Positions 18,473 through 27,152 of a stretch of DNA of 64,000 nucleotides are shown here, piece after piece; position 1 is the first letter of the stretch, and the number at the start of each line of letters is the position of its first letter. This DNA is from Leucobacter chromiireducens subsp. chromiireducens (lineage in GTDB: Bacteria; Actinomycetota; Actinomycetes; Actinomycetales; Microbacteriaceae), in NCBI RefSeq assembly GCF_016758255.1, contig NZ_QYAD01000001.1:930001-994000 (forward strand), in the 5' to 3' direction. The position numbers and the translations under genes were made by a program. The notes under the pieces were generated by a model. That model did no database searches and had not been told where the DNA came from. It saw only the letters and a list, made by a program, of their open reading frames with translations.

Positions 18473-19426
18473 CTATTTTTGCAGACGCAGGGCGAGCCCC
18501 GTCGCGGCCTCCAACACGAGGAGCGCGGCGAGCCGCACCGTGCGTCCATCTGGCGTGTCTGCCGTGGCGTCCACCTCCGCGATGTCGATCCCGCGCACGC
18601 GCGGGTCCGCGGCGAAGAGGCGCGCCATCTGGCGGAGTTCGTGAGCCTGGATCCCGCCCGGAATCGATGCGGGGCAGCCCGGCGCAACACTGCGGTCGCA
18701 CACGTCGACGTCGAGGTCGACATGGATCGGCCCGCCGGCCGCTCCCGCGATCTCGAGAGCCTCGGCGGCGACGTCTGCGAGCCGCCGGTCGTGGAGTTCG
18801 TCGCGGTGAATCACTGTGATGCCGAGTGAGCGCGCACGCTCGCGGTAGACGCGCGAGTTCGCGAAGTCCGCGATCCCAATCTGCACGATGCGATGCGGGT
18901 GAAGCCCGGCCTCGATAAGCCTGCGCACCGGAGAGCCATTGCTGCGGCCGTCTCGGAGGTCGTGGTGGGCGTCGACCGTGATGAGGCCCGCGTCGGCGAG
19001 CCGATTCCCGGCAACGCCGAGCGCCGCCGGAACCGTGAGCGCGTTGTCGCCCCCGAGCGCCACCACGAGGCGCGCACGCGCTGCGAGCTCCGCGATGCGT
19101 GCGGTGGCGGCACGCTCTCCGTGCGCTGAGTCTGGCTCCGCGAGGTCGCCCGCGTCGGCGATGGTGAGCGCCTCGTCGAGCACGAGCTCGCGCTCAGCGC
19201 CCCGCGCGTGGTCCGAGCCCGGCCAGGCGACGTGGCTCGAGTAGCGTTGGAGTGCCGCGCGGATCGCCGCGGGGGTCTCGTGGGCGCGGGTCGGGGAGAG
19301 TGAGGTCGCGAAGGTCGGCACCCCCACGAGTGCAAGATCGACGGGGGCACGCGCATCTGCGGGGAGCGGGGGCCACCCGCCGGTTCGGGGCCAGGCCGGA
19401 TCGTGTGCGAGGGCAGCGGTGCTCAT
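18473..19426 (-). CDS. hutG: Formimidoylglutamase of the arginase/agmatinase family
   Basis: Last step of histidine degradation: N-formimidoylglutamate to glutamate and formamide (activity inferred from context). The 317-residue protein belongs to the ureohydrolase family. Metal-ligand segments are TVDAHHDLRDG and the DLDVDVCDRSVAPGCP segment, and the product loop is SIPGG. The first motif reads ALGGDNALT, with Asn where most arginases have a metal-binding His. Start chosen at the ATG at 19426; a TACCGT box 7 bases upstream suggests a leaderless mRNA. It is divergent from hutH across a palindromic operator. Confidence 0.87.
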   Translation of the reverse strand: MSTAALAHDPAWPRTGGWPPLPADARAPVDLALVGVPTFATSLSPTRAHETPAAIRAALQRYSSHVAWPGSDHARGAERELVLDEALTIADAGDLAEPDSAHGERAATARIAELAARARLVVALGGDNALTVPAALGVAGNRLADAGLITVDAHHDLRDGRSNGSPVRRLIEAGLHPHRIVQIGIADFANSRVYRERARSLGITVIHRDELHDRRLADVAAEALEIAGAAGGPIHVDLDVDVCDRSVAPGCPASIPGGIQAHELRQMARLFAADPRVRGIDIAEVDATADTPDGRTVRLAALLVLEAATGLALRLQK

Positions 19427-19478
19427 GTCAGCGACGGTAGCAAGGGCGCAGCTGACGCAGCGCAGAGATTTCGGTGAG

Positions 19479-19498
19479 CTGTCTGGGATCCCAGACAG
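19479..19498. promoter_or_regulatory. Candidate HutR operator between hutG and hutH
   Basis: A perfect 20-bp palindrome, CTGTCTGGGATCCCAGACAG. A nearly identical palindrome precedes hutU at 30972-30987. Its form TCTG-NN-AT-N-CCAGA resembles, as I recall it, the site described for the IclR-type HutR of Corynebacterium resistens. It is suited to control both divergent hut promoters. Confidence 0.8.
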
Positions 19499-19550
19499 GA
19501 GAACGCAGAAGCGACGACCGGGAACTCGCCCGATGCGCTGAGATCGACAC

Positions 19551-21152
19551 ATGGACACTCGCTCTCCTTCGCGCGTCACCGACGTGCTCGCCTCCGCCAC
19601 CATCACGCTCGGCGCCGAGCCACTCACTATCGCCGACGTCGTTGCGGTGGCGCGCGCAGGCGCCCGAGTCACAATCGCCCCCGAAGCCCTCGCCGCGGTT
19701 GCCGCGAGCCGCGCCATGATCGATGAGCTCGCCACCGACAGCCGGCCACACTACGGCGTCTCCACCGGCTTCGGCGCGCTCGCCAAGGTGCAGATCCCCG
19801 CCGAGAAGCGCCAGCAGCTGCAGCGCAGCCTCATCCGCTCGCACGCGGCGGGCACGGGGCCAGAAGTGGAGCGCGAGGTGGTGCGCGCGCTTATGCTGCT
19901 CCGCCTCAACACCCTCGCGTCCGGCCGCACCGGCGTGCGCCCCGTCGTGGTCGGGACCTACGCGGCGATTCTGAACGCCGACATCGCCCCCGTGGTGCAC
20001 GAGTACGGCTCACTCGGGTGCTCGGGCGACCTCAGCCCCCTCGCGCACTGTGCGCTGACGCTCATGGGGGAGGGGCACGTGCGTGTGTCGAGCGACCCCA
20101 ACGCCGCGCCCGTGCCCGCGGCCGAAGCGCTCGCCGCAGCGGGCATCGAACCGCTCGTGTTGGCGGAGAAGGAGGGCCTCGCCCTCATCAACGGGACGGA
20201 CGGCATGCTCGGCATGCTGTGCCTCGCACTGCACGACCTCGGTGCGCTCCTGCGAGTGGCCGATGTCGCGGCGGCCGCGAGCGTTGAGGCGCTGACGGGC
20301 ACCGATGCGGTCTTCGCTGCTGAACTACAGGACCTTCGGCCGCACCCCGGCCAGGCCGCGGCGGCCGCCAACATGCGTGCCGTGCTCGCGGGCTCCGGCC
20401 TCGTGCAGCGCCCCGCGGAGGGCGAATTCACCCGCGTGCAAGACGCGTACTCGCTGCGGTGCGCCCCGCAGGTACACGGTGCTGCGCGCGATACCGCCGA
20501 TCACGCAGCGCGCGTCGCGGGCGCCGAGCTCCGCGCCGCGGTGGACAACCCGGTGGTGCTGCCCGACGGTCGCGTCGAGTCGAACGGGAACTTCCACGGC
20601 GCACCCGTGGGCTACGTACTCGACTTCCTCGCGATCGCGGTCGCCGACGTCGCGAGCATGTCCGAGCGCCGCACGGACCGCTTCCTTGACGTCTCGCGGA
20701 ACCACGGTCTCCCGCCGTTCCTCGCGGCGGATGCCGGCCTCGATTCGGGCCTCATGATCGCGCAGTACACGGCTGCGGGCATCGTGTCGGAGCTCAAGCG
20801 CCTCGCGGCGCCCGCGAGCGTCGACTCGATCCCGTCCTCCGCGATGCAGGAGGACCACGTGTCCATGGGCTGGCACGCCGGGAGCAAGCTGCGTCGCGCG
20901 CTCGACGGACTCACCCGCGTGCTCGGGATCGAACTGCTCACTTCCACCCGCGCGCTCGACTTCCGCGTGGCCGCCGCCGCGGGAGAGCCGGGCCCCGCCA
21001 CCGCGGCGGTGCACGAGCTGTTCCGCACGCGGATCGCCGCCCCCGATGTCGACGCGTTCCTGTCGCCAGACATTGCTGCGGCGTACGAGCTCGTGCACAC
21101 GGGCGCCGTGCTCGACACGGTTGCGGCTGCGATCCCAGGCGAGCTCTCCTGA
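19551..21152 (+). CDS. hutH: Histidine ammonia-lyase
   Basis: Converts histidine to trans-urocanate and ammonia, the first step of the pathway. The 533-residue protein has YGVSTGFGALA near residue 67, the lyase signature GSLGCSGDLSPLAH near residue 155, and the C-terminal segments SIPSSAMQEDHVSMGWHAG and LLTSTRALDFR. The self-formed MIO prosthetic group would come from Cys-Ser-Gly instead of the common Ala-Ser-Gly. The ATG at 19551 lies 52 bases after the operator palindrome. The IclR regulator follows 48 bases downstream. Confidence 0.96.
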   Translation: MDTRSPSRVTDVLASATITLGAEPLTIADVVAVARAGARVTIAPEALAAVAASRAMIDELATDSRPHYGVSTGFGALAKVQIPAEKRQQLQRSLIRSHAAGTGPEVEREVVRALMLLRLNTLASGRTGVRPVVVGTYAAILNADIAPVVHEYGSLGCSGDLSPLAHCALTLMGEGHVRVSSDPNAAPVPAAEALAAAGIEPLVLAEKEGLALINGTDGMLGMLCLALHDLGALLRVADVAAAASVEALTGTDAVFAAELQDLRPHPGQAAAAANMRAVLAGSGLVQRPAEGEFTRVQDAYSLRCAPQVHGAARDTADHAARVAGAELRAAVDNPVVLPDGRVESNGNFHGAPVGYVLDFLAIAVADVASMSERRTDRFLDVSRNHGLPPFLAADAGLDSGLMIAQYTAAGIVSELKRLAAPASVDSIPSSAMQEDHVSMGWHAGSKLRRALDGLTRVLGIELLTSTRALDFRVAAAAGEPGPATAAVHELFRTRIAAPDVDAFLSPDIAAAYELVHTGAVLDTVAAAIPGELS

Positions 21153-21200
21153 GCCGGGTGCTCCGCGACCGCCGCGCGACGGCGCGCTAGAGTTCCGAGT

Positions 21201-21983
21201 ATGAGCGATGCGAAGGTGCCGGCGGCCGACCACACGCTGCGCATTCTCCGCCACCTGAGCACGGCGCGCGGCCCGCTGCCCGCGTCGATGATCGCCACGC
21301 AGCTGGGGCTGCCTCGCTCGACGGTGTACCACCTGCTCGCGACGCTGCAGGAGCACGGCTTTGTCATGCACCTCCCTGAGGAGCAGCGCTACGGGCTCGG
21401 GATCGCCGCGCTCGAGCTCGGCTCGGCGTATGCGCGCCAGGAGCCGCTGGCGCGGATCGGACGCCCGCTGATGTCGGGTCTTGTCGACCGGGTGCGCACG
21501 AGTGGTCACCTCGCGGTGCCGCACGGCAGGGACGTGCTGTACGTGATCGAGGAGCGTGTGCGCGGTGGTGCGACCCTTGTGTCCGACGTCGACGTTCGGC
21601 TGCCCATGCACCTCACCGCGAGCGGGCGCGCAATCCTTGCGGCGCTCCCTAAAGCGCAGGTGCGAGCGTTGTATCCGGATCAGGGAGCATTCGTGCAGCG
21701 GCACGATGACGCGGCCGAGCCCGCGATTGATCGGTACTCGCGACTCCGTTCCGTGCTCGACGCGACGGTGACCCGCGGGTACGCCGTCGAGCGAGGGGCG
21801 GTGACCCCCGGGATCTCCTCGATCGCAGTGCCCGTGCTCGACCACCGCAGCTGGCCCGTTGCTGCGATTGCGCTGACGTTTCGCGACGCGGACCTTCCCG
21901 AGGAGCAGTTCGGTGGTCTCGCGGCCGAGCTCCGCGACACCGCCGAACTGCTCTCTGCCCGGATCCACGGGCGCGCCAGCTGA
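21201..21983 (+). CDS. IclR-family regulator, probable hut regulator HutR
   Basis: A 260-residue IclR protein. Residues about 10-70 form the winged helix-turn-helix (TLRILRHLSTARGPLPASMIA, cut here to RHLSTARGPLPASMIATQLG; then LPRSTVYHLLATLQEHGFV). The C-terminal effector domain contains LPMHLTASGRAILAAL, RGYAVERGAVTPGISSIAVP and the final AAELRDTAELLSARIHG. Placed directly after hutH; with the paired palindromes in the cluster it is the best candidate for the hut regulator. It could be an activator or a repressor. A TAGAGT box (21188-21193) lies 7 bases before the ATG. Confidence 0.9.
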   Translation: MSDAKVPAADHTLRILRHLSTARGPLPASMIATQLGLPRSTVYHLLATLQEHGFVMHLPEEQRYGLGIAALELGSAYARQEPLARIGRPLMSGLVDRVRTSGHLAVPHGRDVLYVIEERVRGGATLVSDVDVRLPMHLTASGRAILAALPKAQVRALYPDQGAFVQRHDDAAEPAIDRYSRLRSVLDATVTRGYAVERGAVTPGISSIAVPVLDHRSWPVAAIALTFRDADLPEEQFGGLAAELRDTAELLSARIHGRAS

Positions 21984-22061
21984 GTCGGCGATGCTGTGGC
22001 CCCGTCATCTTCCGTCACAGTTTGGCATTCGCTCGCGTTATATTATTGAATAGTGATCATT

Positions 22062-22820
22062 ATGAGTGATGCTGTGCTGACCGAGGCTATTGCCGCTTCC
22101 CAAGACACCTACGACGCCTGGCGTGAGGATCGCGCTGCCGCGGTGACCGGCCCCACTGGAAATCTTTCGCTGGTCGAGACCCGGTGGTTGCCCGCCGGTG
22201 AAATTCCCGATACGGAGGCTGAGCAGGCCGCCGCGGGTGAGGGCATCACCGTGACCGCGCTTGCCCGCACGAACATCGACACGGGGGAGACAGAGCACGG
22301 CGTTCGTGTCTGGGACGCCGCCTCGCCCGCGATTCGCGCCTTCGACCGCATCACGGCCTTTGATTTCGCCCCGGAATGGGTGATCACCGCGCAGTTCACG
22401 CCCGTCGCGGCGGATCGCACCGTCCCGTTTGAGCACATTCGCGACAACGGTGGCAGCCGGGACCTCGTCGTTCCCGGCGACATCACCTTCACCCGCAACG
22501 GAGTCGAGTACCGCTTCGCCGCGTTCGACGACGGCGGCACGCTGCTGCTCGTGTTCGGCGACCCGAGCAACACCGCGCAGGGGGAGGACGCCACGTACGG
22601 GGCCGGCCGTTTCCTGTTTGTGCAGCGCGCCGACGGTGCCTCGTTTGGTGATCCGGGCACCGTACTCCTCGATTTCAACCGCGCTTTCGTGCCGCCCTGC
22701 GGGTTCTCCGTGCAGTACAACTGCCCGATGCCGCCGGCGCAGAATCGTTTCCCCGAGCCCGTCCAGGCCGGTGAGAAGCAAGTGCTGTTCACCGGCGACT
22801 TTGACATCTACGCGCTCTGA
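22062..22820 (+). CDS. DUF1684 family protein
   Basis: A protein of about 252 residues, function unknown. The family is recognised by the C-terminal block TYGAGRFLFV, LLDFNRAFVPPCGFSVQYNCP, MPPAQNRFPEPVQAGEK; the tyrosine, asparagine and two cysteines there suggest a conserved binding site. No signal peptide or membrane segment, so it is cytoplasmic. Start chosen at ATG 22062; a GTG at 22053 is also in frame. An unusually AT-rich stretch (22041-22062) lies immediately upstream. The gene precedes the peptide ABC transporter by 51 bases and is probably in its operon. Confidence 0.85.
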   Translation: MSDAVLTEAIAASQDTYDAWREDRAAAVTGPTGNLSLVETRWLPAGEIPDTEAEQAAAGEGITVTALARTNIDTGETEHGVRVWDAASPAIRAFDRITAFDFAPEWVITAQFTPVAADRTVPFEHIRDNGGSRDLVVPGDITFTRNGVEYRFAAFDDGGTLLLVFGDPSNTAQGEDATYGAGRFLFVQRADGASFGDPGTVLLDFNRAFVPPCGFSVQYNCPMPPAQNRFPEPVQAGEKQVLFTGDFDIYAL

Positions 22821-22871
22821 CGCGCCCTCACTTGATCCATACCTGATCCTTACCTCCCCAGGAGACCCCTC

Positions 22872-24383
22872 GTGAAGTATCCCTTCGGTCGCGCGCAGCG
22901 CACCACCTCAGCGATCGCGGCTGTCGCGGCCGCCGCTCTGTTCCTCACCGGTTGCGCGGGCGGCGGCACCGGTGCCGCTGGTCCCGACGCCGTGATCTCC
23001 GTCGGCTCGCTCTACGAGCCGATCAACCTCTCGAACACCGCGGGCGGCGGCCAGGGCGTCACGGAGGCGCTCACCGGCAACGTCTACGAGGGGCTGTTCA
23101 AGCTCACGGACGAGGGCGAGGTCGAGAACCTCCTTGCTGAGGACGTCGAAACGAGCACCGACGGCCTGACGGTAACCGTGACGCTGCGCGAGGGGGTCAC
23201 CTTCCACTCCGGCAAGGCGTTGACGTCGGCCGATGTGCAGGCGAGCGTCGAGGCGGTCACCGCCGAGGACTCGCAGTCCGCACGCAAGTCGAGCTTCTCC
23301 GTGGTCGACTCGATCGAAACGCCGGACGAGCAGACGGTGGTGTTCCACCTGAATGACCGCTCGATCTCCTTCGTGTACAACCTCAGCTACGTCTGGATCG
23401 TGAACAGCGATGCGACGGATCTCATGAGCTCCGAGGACGGCACCGGTCCCTACACGCTCGACGAGTGGAAGCGCGGCAGCAGCCTCTCGCTCACCCGATG
23501 GGACGACTACTGGGGCGAGCCCGCTACCAACGCTGGCGTCGAGTTCAACTACTTCACCGACGCAACGGCCCAGAACAACGCACTCCAGACCGGCAAGCTC
23601 GACCTCATCACGAGCGTGCAGAGCCCGGACCTGCTGGAGCAGTTCGAGGGAAACGCTGACTACACGATTAGCGCGGGCAACTCCACGACCAAGGAGGTAC
23701 TGGCCTTCAACGACCGGGTCGAGCCGTTCTCCGATCCGCTCGTTCGCAAGGCGATCACCTCGGCGATCGACCGTGAAAAGCTGCTCTCCGCGATCTGGGG
23801 TGACTACGGCACCCTGATCGGCTCGATGGTGCCGCCGACCGACCCCTGGTACGAGGACCTCACTGAGGTGAACCCGTACGACCCAGAGCTCGCGAAGCGC
23901 CAACTCGCAGAGGCGGGCTACGCCGACGGCTTCGCCTTCACGCTCGACACCCCGAGCTACGACCCGCACCCGGTCGTCGCCGAGTTCGTGCAGTCGGAGC
24001 TCGCCAAGGTGGGGATCACCGTCACGATCAACACGATCAGCGCAGACGAGTGGTACTCGAAGGTGTTCAAGGAGCGCGACTTCGAGGCGACGCTGCAGGA
24101 ACACGTGAACGACCGCGACGTCGTCTGGTACGGCAACCCGGACTTCTACTGGGGCTACAACAACGCCGACGTGCAGCGCTGGGTGACCGAGGCCGAGCAG
24201 GCTCCGGACGAAGCCGCGCAGACCGAACTCCTCAAGGAGGTCAACCGGCAGATCGCAGAAGACGCGGCGAGCGCCTGGTTGTACCTGTTCCCGCAGATCG
24301 TCGTGTCCGCGAGCGATGTCACCGGCTACCCAGTGAACGGCCTGAACTCGCAGTTCTTCGCGTACGACATCGTCAAGGGCTAG
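22872..24383 (+). CDS. Peptide/nickel-type ABC transporter substrate-binding lipoprotein (family 5)
   Basis: A 503-residue extracytoplasmic binding protein. GTG start at 22872 with AGGAG 7 bases upstream. The signal peptide ends in a lipobox, FLTGCAGG, so it is membrane-anchored at about Cys28. Family-5 features include the segments YEGLFKLTDEGEVENLLAED, VTLREGVTFHSGK and VRKAITSAIDREKLL. The family binds oligopeptides, opines, sugars or nickel; here the setting between hut genes suggests histidine-containing peptides or a histidine derivative, which is inference. First of five transporter genes. Confidence 0.92.
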   Translation: MKYPFGRAQRTTSAIAAVAAAALFLTGCAGGGTGAAGPDAVISVGSLYEPINLSNTAGGGQGVTEALTGNVYEGLFKLTDEGEVENLLAEDVETSTDGLTVTVTLREGVTFHSGKALTSADVQASVEAVTAEDSQSARKSSFSVVDSIETPDEQTVVFHLNDRSISFVYNLSYVWIVNSDATDLMSSEDGTGPYTLDEWKRGSSLSLTRWDDYWGEPATNAGVEFNYFTDATAQNNALQTGKLDLITSVQSPDLLEQFEGNADYTISAGNSTTKEVLAFNDRVEPFSDPLVRKAITSAIDREKLLSAIWGDYGTLIGSMVPPTDPWYEDLTEVNPYDPELAKRQLAEAGYADGFAFTLDTPSYDPHPVVAEFVQSELAKVGITVTINTISADEWYSKVFKERDFEATLQEHVNDRDVVWYGNPDFYWGYNNADVQRWVTEAEQAPDEAAQTELLKEVNRQIAEDAASAWLYLFPQIVVSASDVTGYPVNGLNSQFFAYDIVKG

Positions 24384-24403
24384 ACCGCACCGCACACCCT
24401 GAT

Positions 24404-24444
24404 CCGCCCGGCACGCGTTCCCCGAAGGAACACGCTCCGGGCGG
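24404..24444 (+). other. Intercistronic hairpin between binding protein and permease genes
   Basis: CCGCCCGG (24404-24411) pairs with CCGGGCGG (24437-24444), with an inner GTTCC/GGAAC stem. Hairpins here often stabilise the binding-protein mRNA or attenuate read-through, giving more binding protein than permease. Which applies cannot be told from sequence. Confidence 0.7.
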
Positions 24445-24484
24445 GTCCGCGCGTGGGGAACAGCCCCGCGAGAGAATGACAGAT

Positions 24485-25447
24485 ATGACTCGGTACCTCG
24501 CACGCCGGCTCGGGTTTCTGCTCGGGTCCTTCGCGGTCGCCATGATCGTGATCTTCGTGCTGCTCCGGCTCCTGCCGGGGGATCCGGCGAACGCGCTGCT
24601 CTCGGTGAACGCCACACCGGAGCAGATTGCGGCCGCACAGGAGCAGGTTGGCTCGAACCTGCCGCTGTGGAACCAGTTCACGCTGTGGGCTGGGCAGATC
24701 CTGCGCTTCGACTTCGGCACCTCGCTGATCAGCCAGCTTCCCGTAGGCCCAGAGATCGCGGCCCGGCTGGTCGTCACCCTGCCGCTGACGGTGCTCGCCT
24801 TCCTGCTGGCGGTCGTGCTCGCACTCGTCATCGGCATTGCCGCCGCCGTGAAGGCGGATCACTGGGTCGGCACGCTGCTCTCCGGTTTTTCGCAGCTGGG
24901 CATCGCGGTGCCCGCGTTCTGGGTCGGCATCTTGCTGGTCTGGCTATTCGCCCTCGGCCTGGGGTGGTTGCCCTCAGGCGGTTTTCCCCGCGGTGACTGG
25001 GCGAATCCGGCTGAGGCGCTCACCTCGCTGATCCTCCCAGTGCTGACCATCGCGATCGTCATGAGCGCCTCACTTGCCCGCTACGTCCGCACCGCAACGC
25101 TCGACGTACTCGGGAGTGACTACCTGCGCACCGCGCGGGCGCACGGGGCCGGCTTCGGTGAGGCGCTGATCCGGCACGGCCTGCGCAACGGCTCGGTGCC
25201 GGTCATTGCAATCCTCGGTATCGAGCTGTCCACGGCACTGATTGGCGCGGTCGTGGTCGAGAGCGTGTTCAGCCTGCCCGGGCTGGGCAGCCTGCTGCTC
25301 GGCGGGATCACCCAACACGACTACGTCACTATCCAGGGGGTCCTCGTGGTCAGCACCCTGTTTGTCCTGCTCGTGGGCTTTGCCGCCGACGTGGTGCAGC
25401 GCATCGTTGACCCGCGATTGCGCCAGAGCGTTTCGGGGAACCGATGA
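24485..25447 (+). CDS. ABC transporter permease, DppB/OppB type
   Basis: A 320-residue permease with about six transmembrane helices and the N-terminus typical of DppB proteins: RYLARRLGFLLGSFAVAMIV, then FVLLRLLPGDPANALL. The cytoplasmic EAA-like loop that contacts the ATPase is DYLRTARAHGAGFGEALI. The GAGAGA ribosome-binding site sits next to an ATG at 24476 but at good spacing for ATG 24485, so 24485 is chosen. Its stop overlaps the next permease start as ATGA. Confidence 0.92.
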   Translation: MTRYLARRLGFLLGSFAVAMIVIFVLLRLLPGDPANALLSVNATPEQIAAAQEQVGSNLPLWNQFTLWAGQILRFDFGTSLISQLPVGPEIAARLVVTLPLTVLAFLLAVVLALVIGIAAAVKADHWVGTLLSGFSQLGIAVPAFWVGILLVWLFALGLGWLPSGGFPRGDWANPAEALTSLILPVLTIAIVMSASLARYVRTATLDVLGSDYLRTARAHGAGFGEALIRHGLRNGSVPVIAILGIELSTALIGAVVVESVFSLPGLGSLLLGGITQHDYVTIQGVLVVSTLFVLLVGFAADVVQRIVDPRLRQSVSGNR

Positions 25448-26301
25448 GTCAAGAAATTCTCGTTCCGCGTCGTCGCAGCTCCCGCGGCATTTCCAGCCGT
25501 GCGACCCTCATCCTCGGCCTCGCGCTCACTGGCATGGTCGTGGTGCTCGCACTCGTGTCGCTCGTGTGGCTCCCGTATGCGCAGGGGGACACGAGCGGTG
25601 GCCGGCTCGAGGGTGCGAGTGCCGCACACTGGATCGGCACGGACAAGCTGGGTCGAGACCTCTTCAGTCAGCTCATGATCGGGGCGTGGATCGCCCTCAG
25701 CGTGGGGGCCGGATCCGTCGCGATCGCCGCCGTGCTCGGCATCACGCTCGGGCTTGTCGCGGCGTTTGCGCGCCCCTGGCTCGATGACACGCTTTCCGCC
25801 TGGTTGGACGTGATGATCGCGTTCCCCGTGCTGCTGCTCGCCATGCTCATCGTTGCGGTGCAGGGAGCCTCGCTGGGATCCGTGATCCTCGCGATCGGGC
25901 TCGGCATGTCCGCGGTGATTGCGCGCCTCACGCGGGTCCTCGCGAAGCGCGTGCTCCAGGAGCAGTACATCACGGCGGCGCGCACGAGCGGCACTCGCTG
26001 GCTCGGGATCGTGTTCGGCCACGTGCTGCCCAATATCGCCACCATGCTCGCCTCAGCGCTCGCCCTGCAGTTCGGGATCGCGGTGCTCGCGGAAGCCAGC
26101 CTGAGCTACCTCGGCCTCGGTGCCCCACCGCCGAATGCCTCCTGGGGGCGTTTGCTCCAGGAAGCGCAGGGCACCGTCCTCACCGCACCGCTCGGGGCGA
26201 TCGTGCCGGGTCTCGCGCTCGTCGTGCTCGTGCTCGGCGTGAACTTCATCGCGGACGGCCTGCGCGCGTTCACTGACCCCACGATCCGGAGGGCCCGATG
26301 A
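25444..26301 (+). CDS. ABC transporter permease, DppC/OppC type
   Basis: A 285-residue second permease. It has an N-terminal helix (about 22-45), a periplasmic segment HWIGTDKLGRDLFSQL that is a hallmark of DppC proteins, five further helices, the EAA loop YITAARTSGTRWLGIVFGHV and the family C-terminus GLGAPPPNASWGRLLQEA. Coupled by ATGA at both ends. It forms the membrane channel with the preceding DppB-type protein. Confidence 0.92.
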   Translation: MSQEILVPRRRSSRGISSRATLILGLALTGMVVVLALVSLVWLPYAQGDTSGGRLEGASAAHWIGTDKLGRDLFSQLMIGAWIALSVGAGSVAIAAVLGITLGLVAAFARPWLDDTLSAWLDVMIAFPVLLLAMLIVAVQGASLGSVILAIGLGMSAVIARLTRVLAKRVLQEQYITAARTSGTRWLGIVFGHVLPNIATMLASALALQFGIAVLAEASLSYLGLGAPPPNASWGRLLQEAQGTVLTAPLGAIVPGLALVVLVLGVNFIADGLRAFTDPTIRRAR

Positions 26302-27152
26302 CCGGCGCACCCGCTGCGAACGCTGTACCTCTGCTCACCGTGCGCGATCTCACCGTCACGACAGCTGACGGCACCCCGCTCGTGTCACACGTCTCGTTCG
26401 AGATCGCCGCGGGGGAGCGCTTCGGGCTGATCGGCGAGTCCGGATCCGGCAAGTCAGTGACCTCACTGGCCCTGACCGGCCTGCTCGCTCCAGGGCTCAC
26501 GGCGAACGGCTCCGTGCTCCTCGCGGGGACGCAGACGGTGGGGGCGACGGATGACGCGCTCCGGCCCCTGCGCGGGCCAGTGGCCTCGATCGTGTTCCAG
26601 GAACCGCTGACCGCACTCGACCCGCTCATGCGCGTGGGCAAGCAGGTGGCCGAGCCGATCAGGCGGCACCGGGGACTCACCGGGGCCGCGCTCGATGCAG
26701 CGGTGCGCGACGCACTCGCCGAGGTCGCCCTCACCGAACCACGCATTGCGCGCGCCTACCCGCATGAACTCTCGGGCGGCCAGCGTCAGCGCATTGCCAT
26801 CGCGATCGCCCTGGGAGCGGAACCGCGACTCCTCATCGCGGACGAACCGACCACGGCGCTCGATGTGACGGTGCAGCAGGAAGTGCTCACCCTGCTCGAC
26901 CGACTTGTCCGCGAGCGCGGCATGGCATTGCTATTTATTAGCCACGACCTCGCCGTGGTGTCACAGATCGTGGATCGGATTACCGTGATGCAGCGGGGCC
27001 GCGCGGTGGAAACCGGCGCGACTGAGCGGGTGCTGTGGGCCCCCGAACACGAGTACACGCAGCGGCTCGTTGCCAGCGCCCGGGCGCTCGACGCGGCGCT
27101 TGACGTCGCACCCGGGGCTGCGCCCGCGTCTTTCTCGGAGGAGAGCCGATGA
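26298..27152 (+). CDS. ABC transporter ATPase, DppD/OppD type
   Basis: A 284-residue ATPase. Walker A is GESGSGKSV (about residue 41), the Q-loop VFQEPLTALDPLMRVGKQ, the signature LSGGQRQR, Walker B LLIADEPTTALD, and the switch histidine in LLFISHDLAVVSQI. The C-terminal region EHEYTQRLVASA is the end of the OppD/F ATPase type; the extra oligopeptide-transporter C-terminal domain with cysteines is absent. One of two ATPases powering the importer. Confidence 0.93.
   Translation: MTGAPAANAVPLLTVRDLTVTTADGTPLVSHVSFEIAAGERFGLIGESGSGKSVTSLALTGLLAPGLTANGSVLLAGTQTVGATDDALRPLRGPVASIVFQEPLTALDPLMRVGKQVAEPIRRHRGLTGAALDAAVRDALAEVALTEPRIARAYPHELSGGQRQRIAIAIALGAEPRLLIADEPTTALDVTVQQEVLTLLDRLVRERGMALLFISHDLAVVSQIVDRITVMQRGRAVETGATERVLWAPEHEYTQRLVASARALDAALDVAPGAAPASFSEESR

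Noticed and set aside
18430..18480. Hairpin with a TATTTTT run as a plus-strand terminator
   Set aside because: The T-run is the end of hutG coding sequence read on the other strand and no plus-strand gene ends there; it may still serve as a weak hutG terminator.
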